Positions 11,880-24,197 of a DNA stretch of 64,000 bases are shown here, piece by piece. Source of the stretch: Isoetes taiwanensis (taxonomy: Eukaryota > Streptophyta > Lycopodiopsida > Isoetales > Isoetaceae); contig JAJEKV010000052.1 in assembly GCA_021234155.1 (NCBI GenBank), forward strand, positions 5,988,925 through 6,052,924, written 5' to 3'. The notes beneath the pieces are model-generated. The model saw only the letters and a list, made by a program, of their open reading frames with translations. It was not told the origin of the DNA and searched no databases. Numbering within the stretch: the stretch's first letter is position 1; the number at the start of each line of letters is the position of its first letter. The translations under genes and the position numbers were made by a program.

Positions 11880-12965
11880 ATCTGGGAAGCATTTTTTCTA
11901 CTGGGATATTGTACATGCTCCTATACTGTTCATTTTTCCAGGCTGTCAGGTTCAATGGCATTATGCTGCATCTCCTCAAAGCATTGTGCAGATCTTCATT
12001 AGGTAGATTTCAAGACCATCCTCCTCCCATCTACCACACTCTTTATATACATGTCCATAATACTACTTGCAAGAACGATGTCAGATTGAAGTTTATGAAA
12101 ACTTATATGTTCATGAGGGCATCTCCCCTGATATATTGCTGCACTACTGCTATGCTATTCAGAAGGCTGGGAAATGAGACTTTGTTTCGCTTTATCCCTT
12201 CACAAAGCCCATAACTGAGTATATGTTCATAGATGCATCTTCCCTAATATATGGCATCTGTGCCCATGCTAGACAATGCTTTCAAGATGCTAAAAAATGT
12301 GACCTTGCTTGGAACTATATCCTAGCTTCTCATGAGTTTAAAACATTCTAGTACAAGGAAGCCTTTGTTATCTTGTGCATATCCTGCAAATCATCATGTT
12401 CCAGGAGACAACATTCTGATTTAGCAATTTATAGAAGATTTCATGTGCCTCCAGCAAGCTGCCACACTTAACATACATATCTATGATTGTAATGCTCACA
12501 GAAATATCGAACTGAAGTTACCTTTCAACATTTTGCTCATGAATATACCTTCCTCGCTATAGAGAACCTGTGTTTCCACATGCTTTCAGGATACTCTTTA
12601 TCTGCCTTTATGCCTTCGAGCTGCATATTCTCAAAGAACTTTAGCGCAAAATGACTTTCACCAACATATCCATGTCCCAAGATCATCACATTCCAAGACG
12701 CTGGAATTCGATATGGCAAATTGTCAAAAAATTCCACATGCCTCATTCATGCAACCACATCTTATGTAAATATCCAGCAGGGTGTTCTCAACAACAATTT
12801 CAAATTGCAAACTACTGGCAAAAATTTGCCCATAAAATCACACACCCTGCTCTCTAGCCCTGGTGGAGCCACAAATCTTCAAGCTACTCAAAACCGTAAT
12901 TTTATCTGACCTGATGCCATGATATTGCATGTTTTCAAAGCATTGCACTGCAATGTCAGACTTGT
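11880..12965 (-). pseudogene. Decayed pentatricopeptide repeat (PPR) gene
   Basis: On the minus strand several PPR blocks are readable in changing frames. From about 12,960 there is CFENMQYHGIRSDKITVLSS. From about 12,800 there is ENTLLDIYIRCGCMNEACGI. Then come PASWNVMILGHGYVGESHFA and LKFFENMQLEGIKADK (open from 12,746). From about 12,490 there is IDMYVKCGSLLEAHEIFYKL followed by NQNVVSWNMMI. These are the tandem ~35-residue helical repeats of plant organellar RNA-binding PPR proteins of the PLS type. Stops and frameshifts separate the blocks, and no E/DYW domain was found. It lies wholly inside the PIF/Harbinger-like element, so it was either captured by it or was a gene it invaded. Confidence 0.8.
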
Positions 12966-13131
12966 AATCACTCTCAGATAGCTAGATAGCTGCTTATGAA
13001 TGTATCTGCCCCCTTTTATGGCACCCATATGGCTGCCACTCTGAAGTTCAGCTGCCATGTTTTAGAGCTCAGAGACGGCAGCTTGTTTGAAATGCAAAAA
13101 CTAGTGGAAGCCCACAGCAAAAATACTTATC

Positions 13132-13332
13132 TCTGCACATCCAGCTCTGCTATGGTTGGAAGACAGCTTTGGAACTCAGAAAGGTCTCGGATTTGGTCGA
13201 GGTCAAAATTTGAGGCTGAGTCGGCTCCAACTTTGCTTCACTCTGCACATCCGGCTCTGTTATGAAGAGAGCTTTGGAACTCAGAAAGATGTCAGTCTTG
13301 GCAAGGTCCGAATTTGGGGATGAGAACGGCTA
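13132..13332. repeat. ~110-bp imperfect tandem duplication
   Basis: CTCTGCACATCC(A/G)GCTCTG followed by AGCTTTGGAACTCAGAAAG occurs at about 13,132 and again at about 13,243. Similar sequence continues to about 13,332. The copies are clearly diverged. Confidence 0.7.
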
Positions 13333-13413
13333 CAAATTTGCATCGATACCTCTGTGACCTCCGCGATCAGCTCGACAATCAGGAATGATGGCCTTTGAGA
13401 TAAGATAACCTGC

Positions 13414-13443
13414 ATTAAAGTGACCTCCCAAGGTCACTTTAAT
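13414..13443. repeat. Perfect 13-bp hairpin
   Basis: ATTAAAGTGACCT (13,414-13,426) and AGGTCACTTTAAT (13,431-13,443) are exact complements around a 4-base loop. It sits about 220 bp inside the right end of the PIF-like element. It may be a relic of a small inserted element or a structured subterminal signal. Confidence 0.85.
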
Positions 13444-13665
13444 TTTCAGTTTACTTTTATTTTTGGGTTAGTTTTACGTTAAATTTGTTAACTTAACGTA
13501 AAGTAGTCTGAAGCTTGTTCGGGTTAGGGATTTTAGGTTTAAAAAATTAACAGAATACTAAATATGTAATTTAACGGAACACTAACCTAACTTGTGGTAT
13601 GAATCTAACAATTGTTAAAATCCTAACACATCCCAACTTAACGGCTGGTGCAGAAGGTACCCTTA

Positions 13666-14348
13666 CAATAGAAGAGGCACATAACGCAGTTAAGGATCTG
13701 ACTACTAGCTGTCTGGAGGTTGCACAACTGACACCAACTCAACCCCAAACAAGTAGGCCTGTCAATCCCAAGCCAGTTGCAGGCCAACGGCCCACATTTT
13801 CCAACTGATTCTTTCCACAATTACCATCCTGGAGTTGTGCACCTTATGTGGCAGACTGTTGTTCCGCAGATTGCAGCATAACCTTAATTGAAGGCAGTGG
13901 TGAAGAAAATCAGCATATGGTTCTACCATAGGACCCAGGACCAGAAGTCCATGTTCATGATCATTAGATGACCTTGTCAAATGGGACTACAATACCAGAA
14001 CCAAGTCTTCGACCAAAACGTTAAACCATAAGTCTTCCCCTATGCTCAACATTTTTATAAACAGCCAGATAAAGATATGAATGGAGATACATTGGCATAT
14101 CCTATACCAGTAGACTCATCGCAGCACAGTTCAATTCAGCCAGCAACCCAGATCGATTGTTCCAGCTAAAACTTGGTTTGGGAATCCGACTTGTTTGATT
14201 TGATTTGCTTATCATTGTGAAATCCACTGCTCCATAAAAGGACTAGGGATAGATCTTACCTACATATCACACGTCACAGAATTTCCTCCCACCTTGTTAA
14301 GAACATCCAACATTACTGCATCAACTCGAGCTATAAGCCAAATTCCAT
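13666..14348. other. Downstream flank of PUR3, no gene recognised
   Basis: This lies between the PIF-like element and the PUR3 stop codon. An open frame on the plus strand (to 13,808) is Pro/Thr/Gln-rich but starts inside the transposon end and matches nothing I know. The part next to 14,349 presumably holds the PUR3 3' UTR and polyadenylation region, but I could not place a polyadenylation site. Confidence 0.4.
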
Positions 14349-16320
14349 TCAATATCTCATGCCACTTAATTGATCAAGTATGAAAGGGACACCATCCTCT
14401 CGCCAATAGATACGATCGTCACAAAGTGCAGCAATGGCCTCTCTATAAATTACATGTTCCTGCAAAAATAAACTAGCATATCTACTCAAGACCCAAGTAC
14501 AATAAGTATCAAAGAACAAAGTTTTCTAAGAGGATAAAGAATACCATTTACCTGTTCCAGAACTCTCGTTGCAAGTGCATTCGCTGTATCATCTGCTGAA
14601 ACTGGAACAACACGTTGAGCTAGGATTGGACCATGGTCATATACTTCATCAACAAAATGAATGGTTGGTCCTGAAAACCTATACATATTTATAAAACACA
14701 TCATCCTAGCCAATAACTCGTTTATTAAGATCAACTCCCAATCAAGACAGGTAGAAACATTAAACAAAAAAATTAAATAGATCTTTAAACGTCAGTATGC
14801 ATTGGCTCAGAACTAATTTTTCTTCACATGGGATCAGGCAAACTGTGAAAATACAGCATCATGGCCATTCACATAACGTCATTACCCATCAATAGCTCTC
14901 CAAACTAAAACAAATAACATAAAACCAATGAACAAAGAAATTCGCACTCCTCAGGTATGTTTTGGCTCAGAGAAAACTTTTCTTCAGTTGGATCAGGCAA
15001 ACTGTGAAAATGGAGCATCATAGCCAATAACATAGCACAAAATTGATTATATGACACATCAAAGAAACCAGTGGGAGGCTGCCCTTGTGAGAAGATTGAA
15101 CTTCATCTGAAGTAGCAGTGCAAATTAAGCAATACATTGTTCCTTTGTTCAACAAGTGATTGCAAGTATCCTATATTCCTTATAAGCTATAACATGCCAT
15201 ATGGCAATCTCCGTTATTCCAATATGCAGTCTATAACTTTCCTTTGGATGCGGCCTTCAATGAGAATGCAAAATAAGAATCCTCATGCATGGCCTCTAAT
15301 ATTTTCTTCAGAACGGAAGACAAATCTTAACTCTTTTAGCAAATCTTTACTCTTTCTTCAGAACGGAAGTGCCTAACTAAAGAAATTCCAAAATCTAAAG
15401 TCATGCTTGACAAACTAGACTAAGAAATCAGGAAACAAATAAAGCAGAAAACAGCCATAAGGTGATCATACCGAGCACCAGATTTTATCACAGCTTCGTG
15501 CACCTTTTGACCATACATTCCTTTACCACCAAAAGCAGGAAGAAGAGCAGGATGTACATTTAGTATGGAGCGAGGATATGCTTTTACAATTTGTTCAGGC
15601 ATGAATTTTAAATATCCAGCAAGAATCAGATAATCAACAGCAAAGCTTCTGCAATCGACCATGTGGATTAGAAACATTCAAACTGTTAACTGTTACACCA
15701 ATTCAACACAATGCTAACATCCAAGCCATGAAATATAAGTTGCAGACCTGAGAGTTGTTATTAGTTCAGTCTCAGAAATACCCTCAGGAGCATATTTTCC
15801 TTTCGGAAAGGATATAGTCGCAATATTGTTCTCTTTAGCATATTCGCAACCCTTGGATCCTGATTGATGGCAAAGAAAGCAGCTCAAACTCAAAACAGAT
15901 ATTCATCTGATACCATAAAGCGTGTAACTTACCTGGTTTGTCAGAAACAACGACAACAACATTGCCATTGATGGTGTTCTCCAATGTGGCATTATGGATT
16001 GCTTTGAAATTCGAGCCTCCACCGGAAAGAAATACTGCTAAGTTTTTTCTCCTGGGAATGTGCGTTGCAGTTTTTAAGACATCGCTGGAAGCTCGAATGC
16101 AATTAGCTCCCATACATCTTCGACCAAATAGGTGCCCAATAGGAAAATGAGAAGCACATTCTAATCTGGAGTTATAAGGAAAAATGCAAGACCTCGAATA
16201 GCTACTGGTGAAGGGAATCGCAGAAGGAGAAGGACTTTGCATAGCAACGTGATGACAAAGAGAGAGATTATAATGAAGAATGGAGTCCATCGCAAAAAAT
16301 TTATATGTTTCTGAAGCCAT
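14349..16320 (-). CDS. PUR3: Phosphoribosylglycinamide formyltransferase (GART, PUR3)
   Basis: It transfers the formyl group of 10-formyl-THF to GAR, the third step of de novo purine synthesis, located in plastids in plants. Five exons on the minus strand join in frame: 16,320-15,933, 15,859-15,748, 15,648-15,472, 14,678-14,552 and 14,459-14,349. This gives 304 codons plus stop. All introns are GT-AG (73, 99, 793 and 92 bp). The N-terminal ~90 residues are Ser/Arg/His-rich and look like a transit peptide. The enzyme core starts with KNLAVFLSGGGSNFKAIHNA. Exon 3 carries ILNVHPALLPAFGGKG, with the catalytic Asn and His. Exon 4 carries HFVDEVYDHGPILAQRVVP, with the catalytic Asp. The C-terminus WREDGVPF matches plant homologues. 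No lesion is seen. A second Met at residue 11 could also start. Recognition is strong. Confidence 0.93.
14815..15025. repeat. Direct repeats inside PUR3 intron 3
   Basis: The phrase TGGCTCAGA...TTTTCTTCA..GGATCAGGCAAACTGTGAAAAT occurs at about 14,804-14,850 and again at about 14,968-15,015, roughly 165 bp apart. A second short duplication, TTTCTTCAGAACGGAAG, lies near 15,303 and 15,354. They explain part of why this intron is 793 bp while the others are 73-99 bp. Confidence 0.7.
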
Positions 16321-16566
16321 TCTAAGCCAGCTCTAAAACCTTACCTGGCGCACCGAATAGAGAACGACACGGCTAAGAAGCTATCGGAATGAGGCGCCGC
16401 TGGCTTTCTGTGCTCGTAGGGTTTTGACAGGGTTTTGACGTCGGTCCAAACTATGACCCGCCGTATAAAAATACTTTAAAATACACGTAAGTCCCCAAAG
16501 GATCACTGCCTATACACCAACAGCAAAGAACCCATGTCAAAGAAGCTAGGGACTCTCCACCATTCA
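16321..16566 (-). promoter_or_regulatory. PUR3 upstream region
   Basis: This short flank between the PUR3 start codon and the MITE at 16,567 must hold the 5' UTR and proximal promoter if transcription starts nearby. I see no clear TATA box at a fixed distance. The minus-strand frame starting at 16,750 runs out of the MITE and is not a convincing gene. Confidence 0.4.
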
Positions 16567-16752
16567 GGGTGCTTTCCCATGGGCAGAAAACCTCCAGATT
16601 TCCTGAAGGTCTGGTCTGCTTTCCCGATGTTCCCATGAGCTGAGAACCGGAGTGGCTGAGGTTAAGAACCTCGTTTAGAAAATAATCGCGAGGAATACTT
16701 TTGGACCTGGGCCTGACCTCATCCAGGTCCGGCCGTCCATGGGAACGCACCC
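16567..16752. mobile_element. Tourist-like MITE, 186 bp
   Basis: The left end is GGGTGCTTTCCCATGGGC. The right end, reverse-complemented, is GGGTGCGTTCCCATGGAC. Both are flanked by TCA (16,564-16,566 and 16,753-16,755), which fits the TNA-type 3-bp duplication of PIF/Harbinger-derived Tourist MITEs. It is too short to encode a protein. It lies about 250 bp upstream of PUR3 and might affect its promoter. The termini share the GGGT start with the larger element at 10,379 but are otherwise different. Confidence 0.75.
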
Positions 16753-17094
16753 TCAGGCCACCAAGAATGCGGGCAAAATATTGGCTCCCTTTTTGGATTC
16801 CAAAAACGCGAGTCTAATATCTTGCTTGAGTGTTTTACGAGCCGAATACCATAACAGTAACTTATACTTCTTATGTTACGAGGATTGCCTTTGTTGTAGT
16901 AATGCTCTTTAGCACAGGTGGCTAGTGCGTTGCTGGAAATCAAGTATATGCTTCAAAGATGTCTGGTTGCTGGCCCCAAAAGCATGTCCCATGTGCATGC
17001 AACAATGGCATGTAAGGATGCATCCTAAAAAGGGACCTTGGAAACCAAGATCCACATGGAAAAAAAAGGCATTTTTTTGCTTTGCGGCCTTTTT

Positions 17095-17440
17095 AGAGAG
17101 AGAGAGAGAGAGAGAAAGAAATGAAATGAAATGTTTAGTACGTCTTGTTGAGACCTATCAGGTCTATAAGACGGATACATTTATAAAGAATGTATTTACT
17201 TATATCATGTTTCATTCTCGTATTCCTCCCTATTATACTCCTCTACATTAGTTTCACTATCACTATTCTGCATCTCGTCTTCTCCCTCTTCATTATCCGA
17301 ACCAATGATTGCGTTGTCAACAGATACTGTCTTCAAACATAGTTCTCTTTTTTTCAATACCTCCTGTACATAGAGACTTACATGCTTCACATGAAGTTCA
17401 AACAACTCAGTTAGGGATGTAACCGGTATTTTGTGTCGGA
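17095..17440 (-). mobile_element. LINE-4: 3'-end fragment of the LINE family
   Basis: On the minus strand the C-terminal ORF2 tail reads SLTELFELHVKHVSLYVQEV (from about 17,410), then an acidic tail and a stop. This resembles the tail of LINE-2 at 28,640-28,800 (YELFDLSGITMRRYVGDIM). The 3' UTR shares CAGGTCTATAAGAC with LINE-2. It ends in a plus-strand (AG)n tract at 17,095-17,115, that is (CT)n on the LINE strand. The 5' side ends near a (GGGA)n tract at about 17,437-17,475. Only the last ~350 bp are present. Confidence 0.6.
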
Positions 17441-18856
<1,416 letters not shown>

Positions 18857-18999
18857 GAAATGTTTATGAAATGTTTATAAATATATCCTCAAGAAACCAC
18901 CGTCTATGTGGACGCCAATCATACACTTACAGATTGTAAATATATCCTCTAGTGCATCCTCTAAAAGAAATGCACTAGACCCCTCTAATAACTCATCCT

Positions 19000-20174
19000 C
19001 TTGTATCTCTTGAATGTTAAGTTTCCTCAAAGATTATATCCCTATGATCCAATATTTTAACAATAAAGTCACCGATTGTGCTACCTGGCATCAAAGAAAG
19101 CTATCAAGTTGCCACAAACAATATTATATGTATCTCGATGCTTTTTGTATTGCGGGCGCTGTAAAGCACATGCATTTCATCCTCAACCACTCCCATCTTA
19201 CATAGGTTGCGAGTCTCATGGGGAACATTGCTCCAGCCAAACTTCAACGCCAAGATGATGTGAGCTAAGGTCTCGATTCCGCTAATTGCATGCCTTAACT
19301 TTAATGACACGCCTTCTCTCAAATATCTTGGAACCTCAAGCCGCGGGACGATATTCTCAGCCAGTAATATTCCTTTTTCTTGACTTCCTCGCACTCTCCA
19401 TGATTTCTCCATAACATGTTCCATTACCCACTCCTAATATCCGCATGATGTTCGGGCCAATCGATACATCTAAATCCCACTTTCTCATCCAATCTTATAT
19501 ATCGAAGATACCATCCCTTTACATTTTACGTTGCCTCTAAGGGCCAATCGGGGAGTAAACTAGATAAGGCATTTCACAGACTTTGCATACATACCAAAGC
19601 TGCTTGGACAAGGCTTCGATTGCGATGATGTCATCCCTTTTCGGCCAATAGCATGTCATACACGATCTGTGACTTAACACCTAGCTCGCGAAAAACTTCT
19701 TCCGTACCTTTTCTAGCTTCCTCCAAGTCTCCTCCCAAACCCTGAGCCCACACCTCACAACCATACAACAATACTGTTTTGCACTAGGACCCCATATAAC
19801 CTGTTTTCAATTGAAAGTTCCATATCTCATTTTTTTTTTCTTTCACGGCGCATACTATATAATGCTTTCAAAAGCACCATTTATCCTCTGCTCTTCTACA
19901 AAGATAGTTCCAACTCGGACTTTTATCAACGCTTTATCCCTAGATATTTATATGAGTCCACCAATTCCACCGGTTCCCCTTTGTAAACAAGGTGTATGTG
20001 GTCCACTTTGTTTGCCCCAAACACAATTATTTTGGTCTTACCCATGTTCACTTTCATACTCTTGTGATCACAAAATTCAGCCAATCCATCTAAATGTTTC
20101 TGTATTCCAGCAATTGACCTTGACAAAAGCACTACATCATCCGCATATAGAAGTAAAAACACCACAAACCTCTC
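19000..20174 (-). pseudogene. LINE-1 ORF2, 3' part (RT end and C-terminal region)
   Basis: The frame open at 20,165-19,926 begins with the catalytic block FLLLYADDVVLLSRSIAGIQ. It continues through the RT thumb with KVNMGKTKIIVFGANKVDHI and DSYKYLGI. After frameshifts, 19,424-19,104 gives YLREGVSLKLRHAISGIETL and a degraded zinc-finger-like segment (NVPHETRNLCKMGVVEDEMHV). In LINE-2 the matching segment keeps CQLCGSS...EIHVLLHC. The first 65 bp (20,110-20,174) are duplicated at 25,465-25,529 on the other side of Copia-1. Confidence 0.75.
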
Positions 20175-20177
20175 TAG

Positions 20178-20428
20178 TATTATGGGAAATATCCATCAAC
20201 GTAATATCCATTCACCTAATGCCACATGTCTGCCACATACCCATTAGATACAAAGAGCTGTTCGCACCAAAGGGCATGCCATTCTGATCAACGCAACCCT
20301 TTGTAGGGGATATATACAATCCACCTATCAGTATGTACTAATGCTTTATCAAATATATCAGACTTCATCTTCTTCGATTGTTCTTGTTGTATCTTGATGT
20401 ATTTTTTCTGATCTTTCTTATTTGATTA
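20178..20428 (+). repeat. Copia-1 5' LTR (probable)
   Basis: This is the stretch between the LINE junction and the primer binding site. It starts TATTATGGGAAATATCC, close to the usual TG start of an LTR but with A at position two. It is pyrimidine-rich toward its end. Without a 3' partner the boundaries rest only on position. Confidence 0.5.
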
Positions 20429-20430
20429 TA

Positions 20431-20442
20431 TGGTATCAGAGC
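20431..20442 (+). promoter_or_regulatory. Copia-1 primer binding site
   Basis: TGGTATCAGAGC is the classical plant retrotransposon site complementary to the 3' end of initiator tRNA-Met, where minus-strand cDNA synthesis starts. Confidence 0.85.
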
Positions 20443-20693
20443 TTTCCAAGAAACGATCATGGCAAAAGCTTCCAAGAAAACTTTACACAAGATAAACAGG
20501 AGGATAGCAAGAAGAAGAGAAAACAGAATCAAAAAAGCAATTAAGAGGGTTAATCAAAGATTGAAACAAAGAAAGAATGAGAAGAGTATTTTGAATCAGA
20601 GGAGGATCGTTCTGCAAATTGTCTTGTAAGAATACGCTTCCCTGGTGTTTATCTTCCATTTAAAGTTAATTTCTTTGTTGTATCATACAATCA

Positions 20694-21573
20694 ATGGCTA
20701 CTGCACCCTCTTTAACTGAAACACACCGTCTCATTGAGTGGTTCGATGGGTCAGGTTTCCACCACTGGAAATTAAAAATGAGAATGTTACTCCTGGAAAA
20801 GGATTTATGGAGGATTGTAGCAGGTCTAGAACATAAGCCAACTTCAACATCCACCCCAGATGATCAGTCCAAATGGGAGGCAAAAGATGGAAGGGCTTTA
20901 GCCGCCATCATTTTAAACCTCCGTAACAATGTGGTTACACATGTAAGTGCAATCAAATCGTCAAAGGAAGCCTGGGATATATTGGTTGGCATTTATGAAC
21001 CTCAAGATGTGAGCACAAGGCTATTCTTGAGAAGAAAATTTTATAAAGACCTCCAAATGCATGAAAATCAGAGCATGGCAGATCATATCAATCAGTTCAA
21101 GTATCTCCTGGAGCAAGCTTGCATCTGTGGGATCGCCAATTGAAGACTCTGATGCTATTATGACATTATTGGGCAGCCTACCCTCTTCTTATGAAGGTTT
21201 TGTTCAAACCTTATCTACGCAGGTTATGGGATCAGTGCAAAGCAAGATAGCAGCAACTCATGTATTATCACTGCAATCCACGATCTCTATACTCCTGCAA
21301 GAGGAAACAAGAAGAAAAATGGTAAATTCTCCAAGTTCTGAGATTGTTGCTTTATTCACAGGTAAGAAGAGGCCAGAACCTACCAGGAAGTTCAATGATC
21401 GGCCATCTTCATCTTCTAATAAAGAAGACAATAGCAGCGGCAAGAAATTTTATAAGAAGAAAGGGAAATGTAATTATTGCCACAAAGGAGGACATTTTTT
21501 CAAAGACTGTAGGAAACGCCTTGCGGATGAGAAGAAGAAAGGAGAGGAGAAAGCCAAATGTCGTTCACTGTAA
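20694..21573 (+). pseudogene. Copia-1 gag
   Basis: It begins MATAPSLTETHRLIEWFDGS, a Copia gag start (the FDGSGFHHWKLKMRMLL block), followed by the UBN2-type capsid region. One frameshift near 21,120-21,140 moves it to a second frame that continues to a CCHC zinc knuckle, CNYCHKGGHFFKDC, at about 21,469. The capsid packages element RNA. The downstream protease lies in another frame. Confidence 0.85.
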
Positions 21574-22561
21574 TGACCAAGAGAGGTTATGCTTATCTAA
21601 CACTCATGAAGCACATTATACTACTAATGATGCTAAATGGCTTCTTGACTCTGGTGCTTCTTCTCACATGACATATCAAAGTTCATATTTTATCTCATAT
21701 GAAAGATCTCCCAAAGGCCAAACTGTCCTTCAAGGTGATGATAGTACGCTTGTTGTCAAGGGCCAAGGCATTGTCTTGGTGCAACTCCCAAATGGGACCC
21801 AAGACTATTCATGATGTGTTTTATGTCCCTGCACTCACTAAGAACTTGCTGTGATGCAGGCCTTCAAGTGAAATTTGGCATCCAAGATTGTCATTTACAA
21901 AATGCCCAAGGCAATACAGTTGTCAGTGGAGTAAGAGAAGGGAATTTATATTCTTTCTGTCTATCTCCTGTTACAGATCCGTCCCAACCTATTGCTATGA
22001 TAGCACAAGTGGAGCAAAATATGTTATGGCATAATCGATTGGGGCACGTTGGCAAGCATGTCTTGCAGCAGATCAAGTCTCAGAATCTGGTGCCTCAACA
22101 AGAGTTGCAAACACTTTCAGACTGGAAGACCTGTGATGGGTGTATGCGAGGCAAGCAACATCGTCTTCCCTTTCCTAAATTCAGTGAGTCGAGAGCCAGT
22201 GCATCTTTGGAATTGGTGTATTCTGACATTGGTGAATCCCCTGTGCTGTCTGATAATGGAGCTAAGTATTTCATTACATTTATAGACGATTATTCAAGAT
22301 TCACCTTTGTCTATTTCCTAAAGAAAAAGTCTGCTGCTCTCCAAGCATCTATGGAATTTAAGGCTCTCACTGAAAATCAATTTGGTTCTTGCATTAAGAC
22401 CCTTCGATTAGATAATGGAGGAGAATACATCTCAAAAGCTTTTAATGAATTCTGCCTTGCAAATGGCATTGCAAGAAACTTTACAGCCCCATATTCTCCG
22501 CAGCAGAATGGCATTGCGGAAAGAAAGAATAGAACATTGGCTGAAAGTACTTCCTGCATGC
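21574..22561 (+). pseudogene. Copia-1 protease and integrase, N-terminal and core
   Basis: The aspartic protease signature WLLDSGASSHMT is at about 21,638. After a frame change, the integrase zinc domain has HNRLGHVGKHVLQQI and CDGCMRGKQH. The catalytic core shows the first Asp in YSDIGESP, the second in RLDNGGEY, and the Glu in NGIAERKNRTL. All three DDE residues are present. The frame is cut at about 22,561, inside the integrase, by the 1.6-kb insert. Confidence 0.85.
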
Positions 22562-24197
22562 TATATGTAGCATAATAACAGGGGGTTACTTTTAGATTTT
22601 TATACGCTTTTTCACATGGTTTTTCTATGATTTCGTTGTTGTATTCGTTGAGGTGTACTAAATAGTATTTCTAGAGTGCACCCTTTATGGGCCGTTGATT
22701 TTTAAGTTGGTTGGAACAATCAGGGGTTGTTGTCTTTCTCTGCGCATGTGTTTGTGCATGAACACTGCGCGTGTGTATGCATGTGCATGTGTGTGCATGT
22801 GCAAGTTCATGTATATGCATTATGCATGTGCATGTGTATTGTGCATGTGCAAGTGCAAGTGCAAGTGCATGTGCATGTGCATGTGTGCATGTGTGTGCAT
22901 GTGTGCATGTGCATGTGTACTTGCCCTCTTGGATTCTTATTGCCGGAGTGGATTTTACTACCCGCGAGATGGATTTTTTTCACACTTACAAGGTATTTGT
23001 TTTTAATGTTTCTTCAGTTAGCATAATGTTTTTTTTTTTGCAAGGTATTGCTTTCCCGATTCTACAATGTAGTGCTTGCAAAATCCCCTTTTGTTTCCTT
23101 CCTAATATTTTGCTGCAGATTCAAGTTTAGGCCCTCTGTTTGCCCACAACTCTTGGATATTTTTGGTGCCCGGATTGTTCATAGCAGCCAGCCTTAAGTT
23201 TCAATCAACAAACGGATTCTTATGCACACAACATGGATTATTCCAATGCCCTTTTCCATGTCACGCTTGATCAGTCAAACAAAGGGCCACAAGAATGCAT
23301 TTATATTGTAGGTTTGGAACTTTAATCGAACCATAAGGTGAATCATGCATTACCTTTAAGCTAGAGATGGAGCATCCAAAATCATATGGATTGATAAACA
23401 ATGGTGCCATTGTGAAAGAGAAATAGTTGTAGCGAAGTAACAATATGTAGCATAATAATTGCGGGGGTTTTCTTTGTGTTGCAAACTTTATGACTTTCTA
23501 ATAATGGGATCAATCTGCTCTATCTTTATGGTAACTTTTACTTATGTTCTATTTGTTTTATTGTGATCAAATTCAAAAGCTACAGGTGATGAAAGCCTCA
23601 AATGAATTCTAGTTTTTTTCTGGTTTGAATTCTAAAATTGTTGTCACACCCCGGGGGGGGGGGGGTTGACGGCCCTAAGGCCCCCGAAAGGGCCAAAAAA
23701 AATTTTTTGCAACACAAACCATTAACATCCAACATATAAAAATTAAATCCCCCAACACATAACAACTATTGACATTAACAACCAACACATAACTACCATT
23801 GACATTAATTAACACAACCATTGGGTCCAACACATTTAAATTAAAATCCCCCTTAAACCCCTTTGGTTTGGGTGCATATTCACACGGGGGGTGACGTAGG
23901 GCAGCGAGAGCACTCATAATTGTATTTTGGACGTACGAAATCAACACCATATAGTATTCTGCTTGAAATCTTATAGTATTTTGCGAATCTTGTTATACAG
24001 TATAACAAATTTTGTACTTGCATACCCCACAAACGAGGAACTTTACGTACGGTATAGATTAAGAAATAAGGGGTGAATATGCCTATCCAACAGCTCTCGT
24101 TGCCCGGAGTCACCCCCGTGTGAATATGCACCCAAACCAAAGGGGTTTAAGGGGGATTTTAATTTAAATGTGTTGGACCCAATGGTTGTGTTAATTA
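22562..24197. mobile_element. ~1.6-kb unclassified insert within Copia-1 integrase
   Basis: The integrase frame breaks after a TGCATGCTA and resumes at about 24,198-24,203. The insert holds a TGCATG-type minisatellite (22,770-22,920), a phrase ATATGTAGCATAATAA at both 22,563 and 23,445, a 13-G run (23,653-23,665) next to GGCCCTAAGGCCC, and a near-perfect 104-bp inverted repeat. No protein family is recognisable. It may be more than one insertion. Its right border is ambiguous by about 12 bp because the inverted-repeat arm and the integrase sequence share it. Confidence 0.6.
22770..22920 (+). repeat. (TGCATG)n-like minisatellite
   Basis: TGCATG/TGTGCATG/TGCAAG units are repeated across about 150 bp. 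The open frames here in all three phases are products of this repeat and not genes. Confidence 0.85.

Larger units (their letters stand above)
10379..13662. mobile_element. PIF/Harbinger-like DNA transposon, 3,284 bp
   Basis: The left end reads GGGTACCTTCGCACCTGTCG and the right end, reverse-complemented, reads GGGTACCTTCTGCACCAGCC. The match continues for about 30 bp. Both ends are flanked by TTA (10,376-10,378 and 13,663-13,665), the 3-bp target duplication typical of PIF/Harbinger elements. The interior holds no transposase or MYB-like ORF that I can recognise, so it appears non-autonomous. It instead contains a decayed PPR gene on the minus strand, an 86-bp tandem duplication and many short TTAAGTTA/TAACTTAA phrases near both ends. 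The superfamily is inferred from the duplication length and termini only. Confidence 0.7.

Noticed and set aside
16451-16943. Two minus-strand frames upstream of PUR3 as a small gene
   Set aside because: Most of the sequence is the MITE at 16,567-16,752, and no homology is recognisable.
19811-20287. 158-codon plus-strand frame
   Set aside because: Antisense to LINE-1 RT (YADD region) and running across the Copia-1 junction.
22695-23130. Cys/Met/Val-rich open frames in all three phases
   Set aside because: They come from the TGCATG minisatellite, which is stop-free in every phase.
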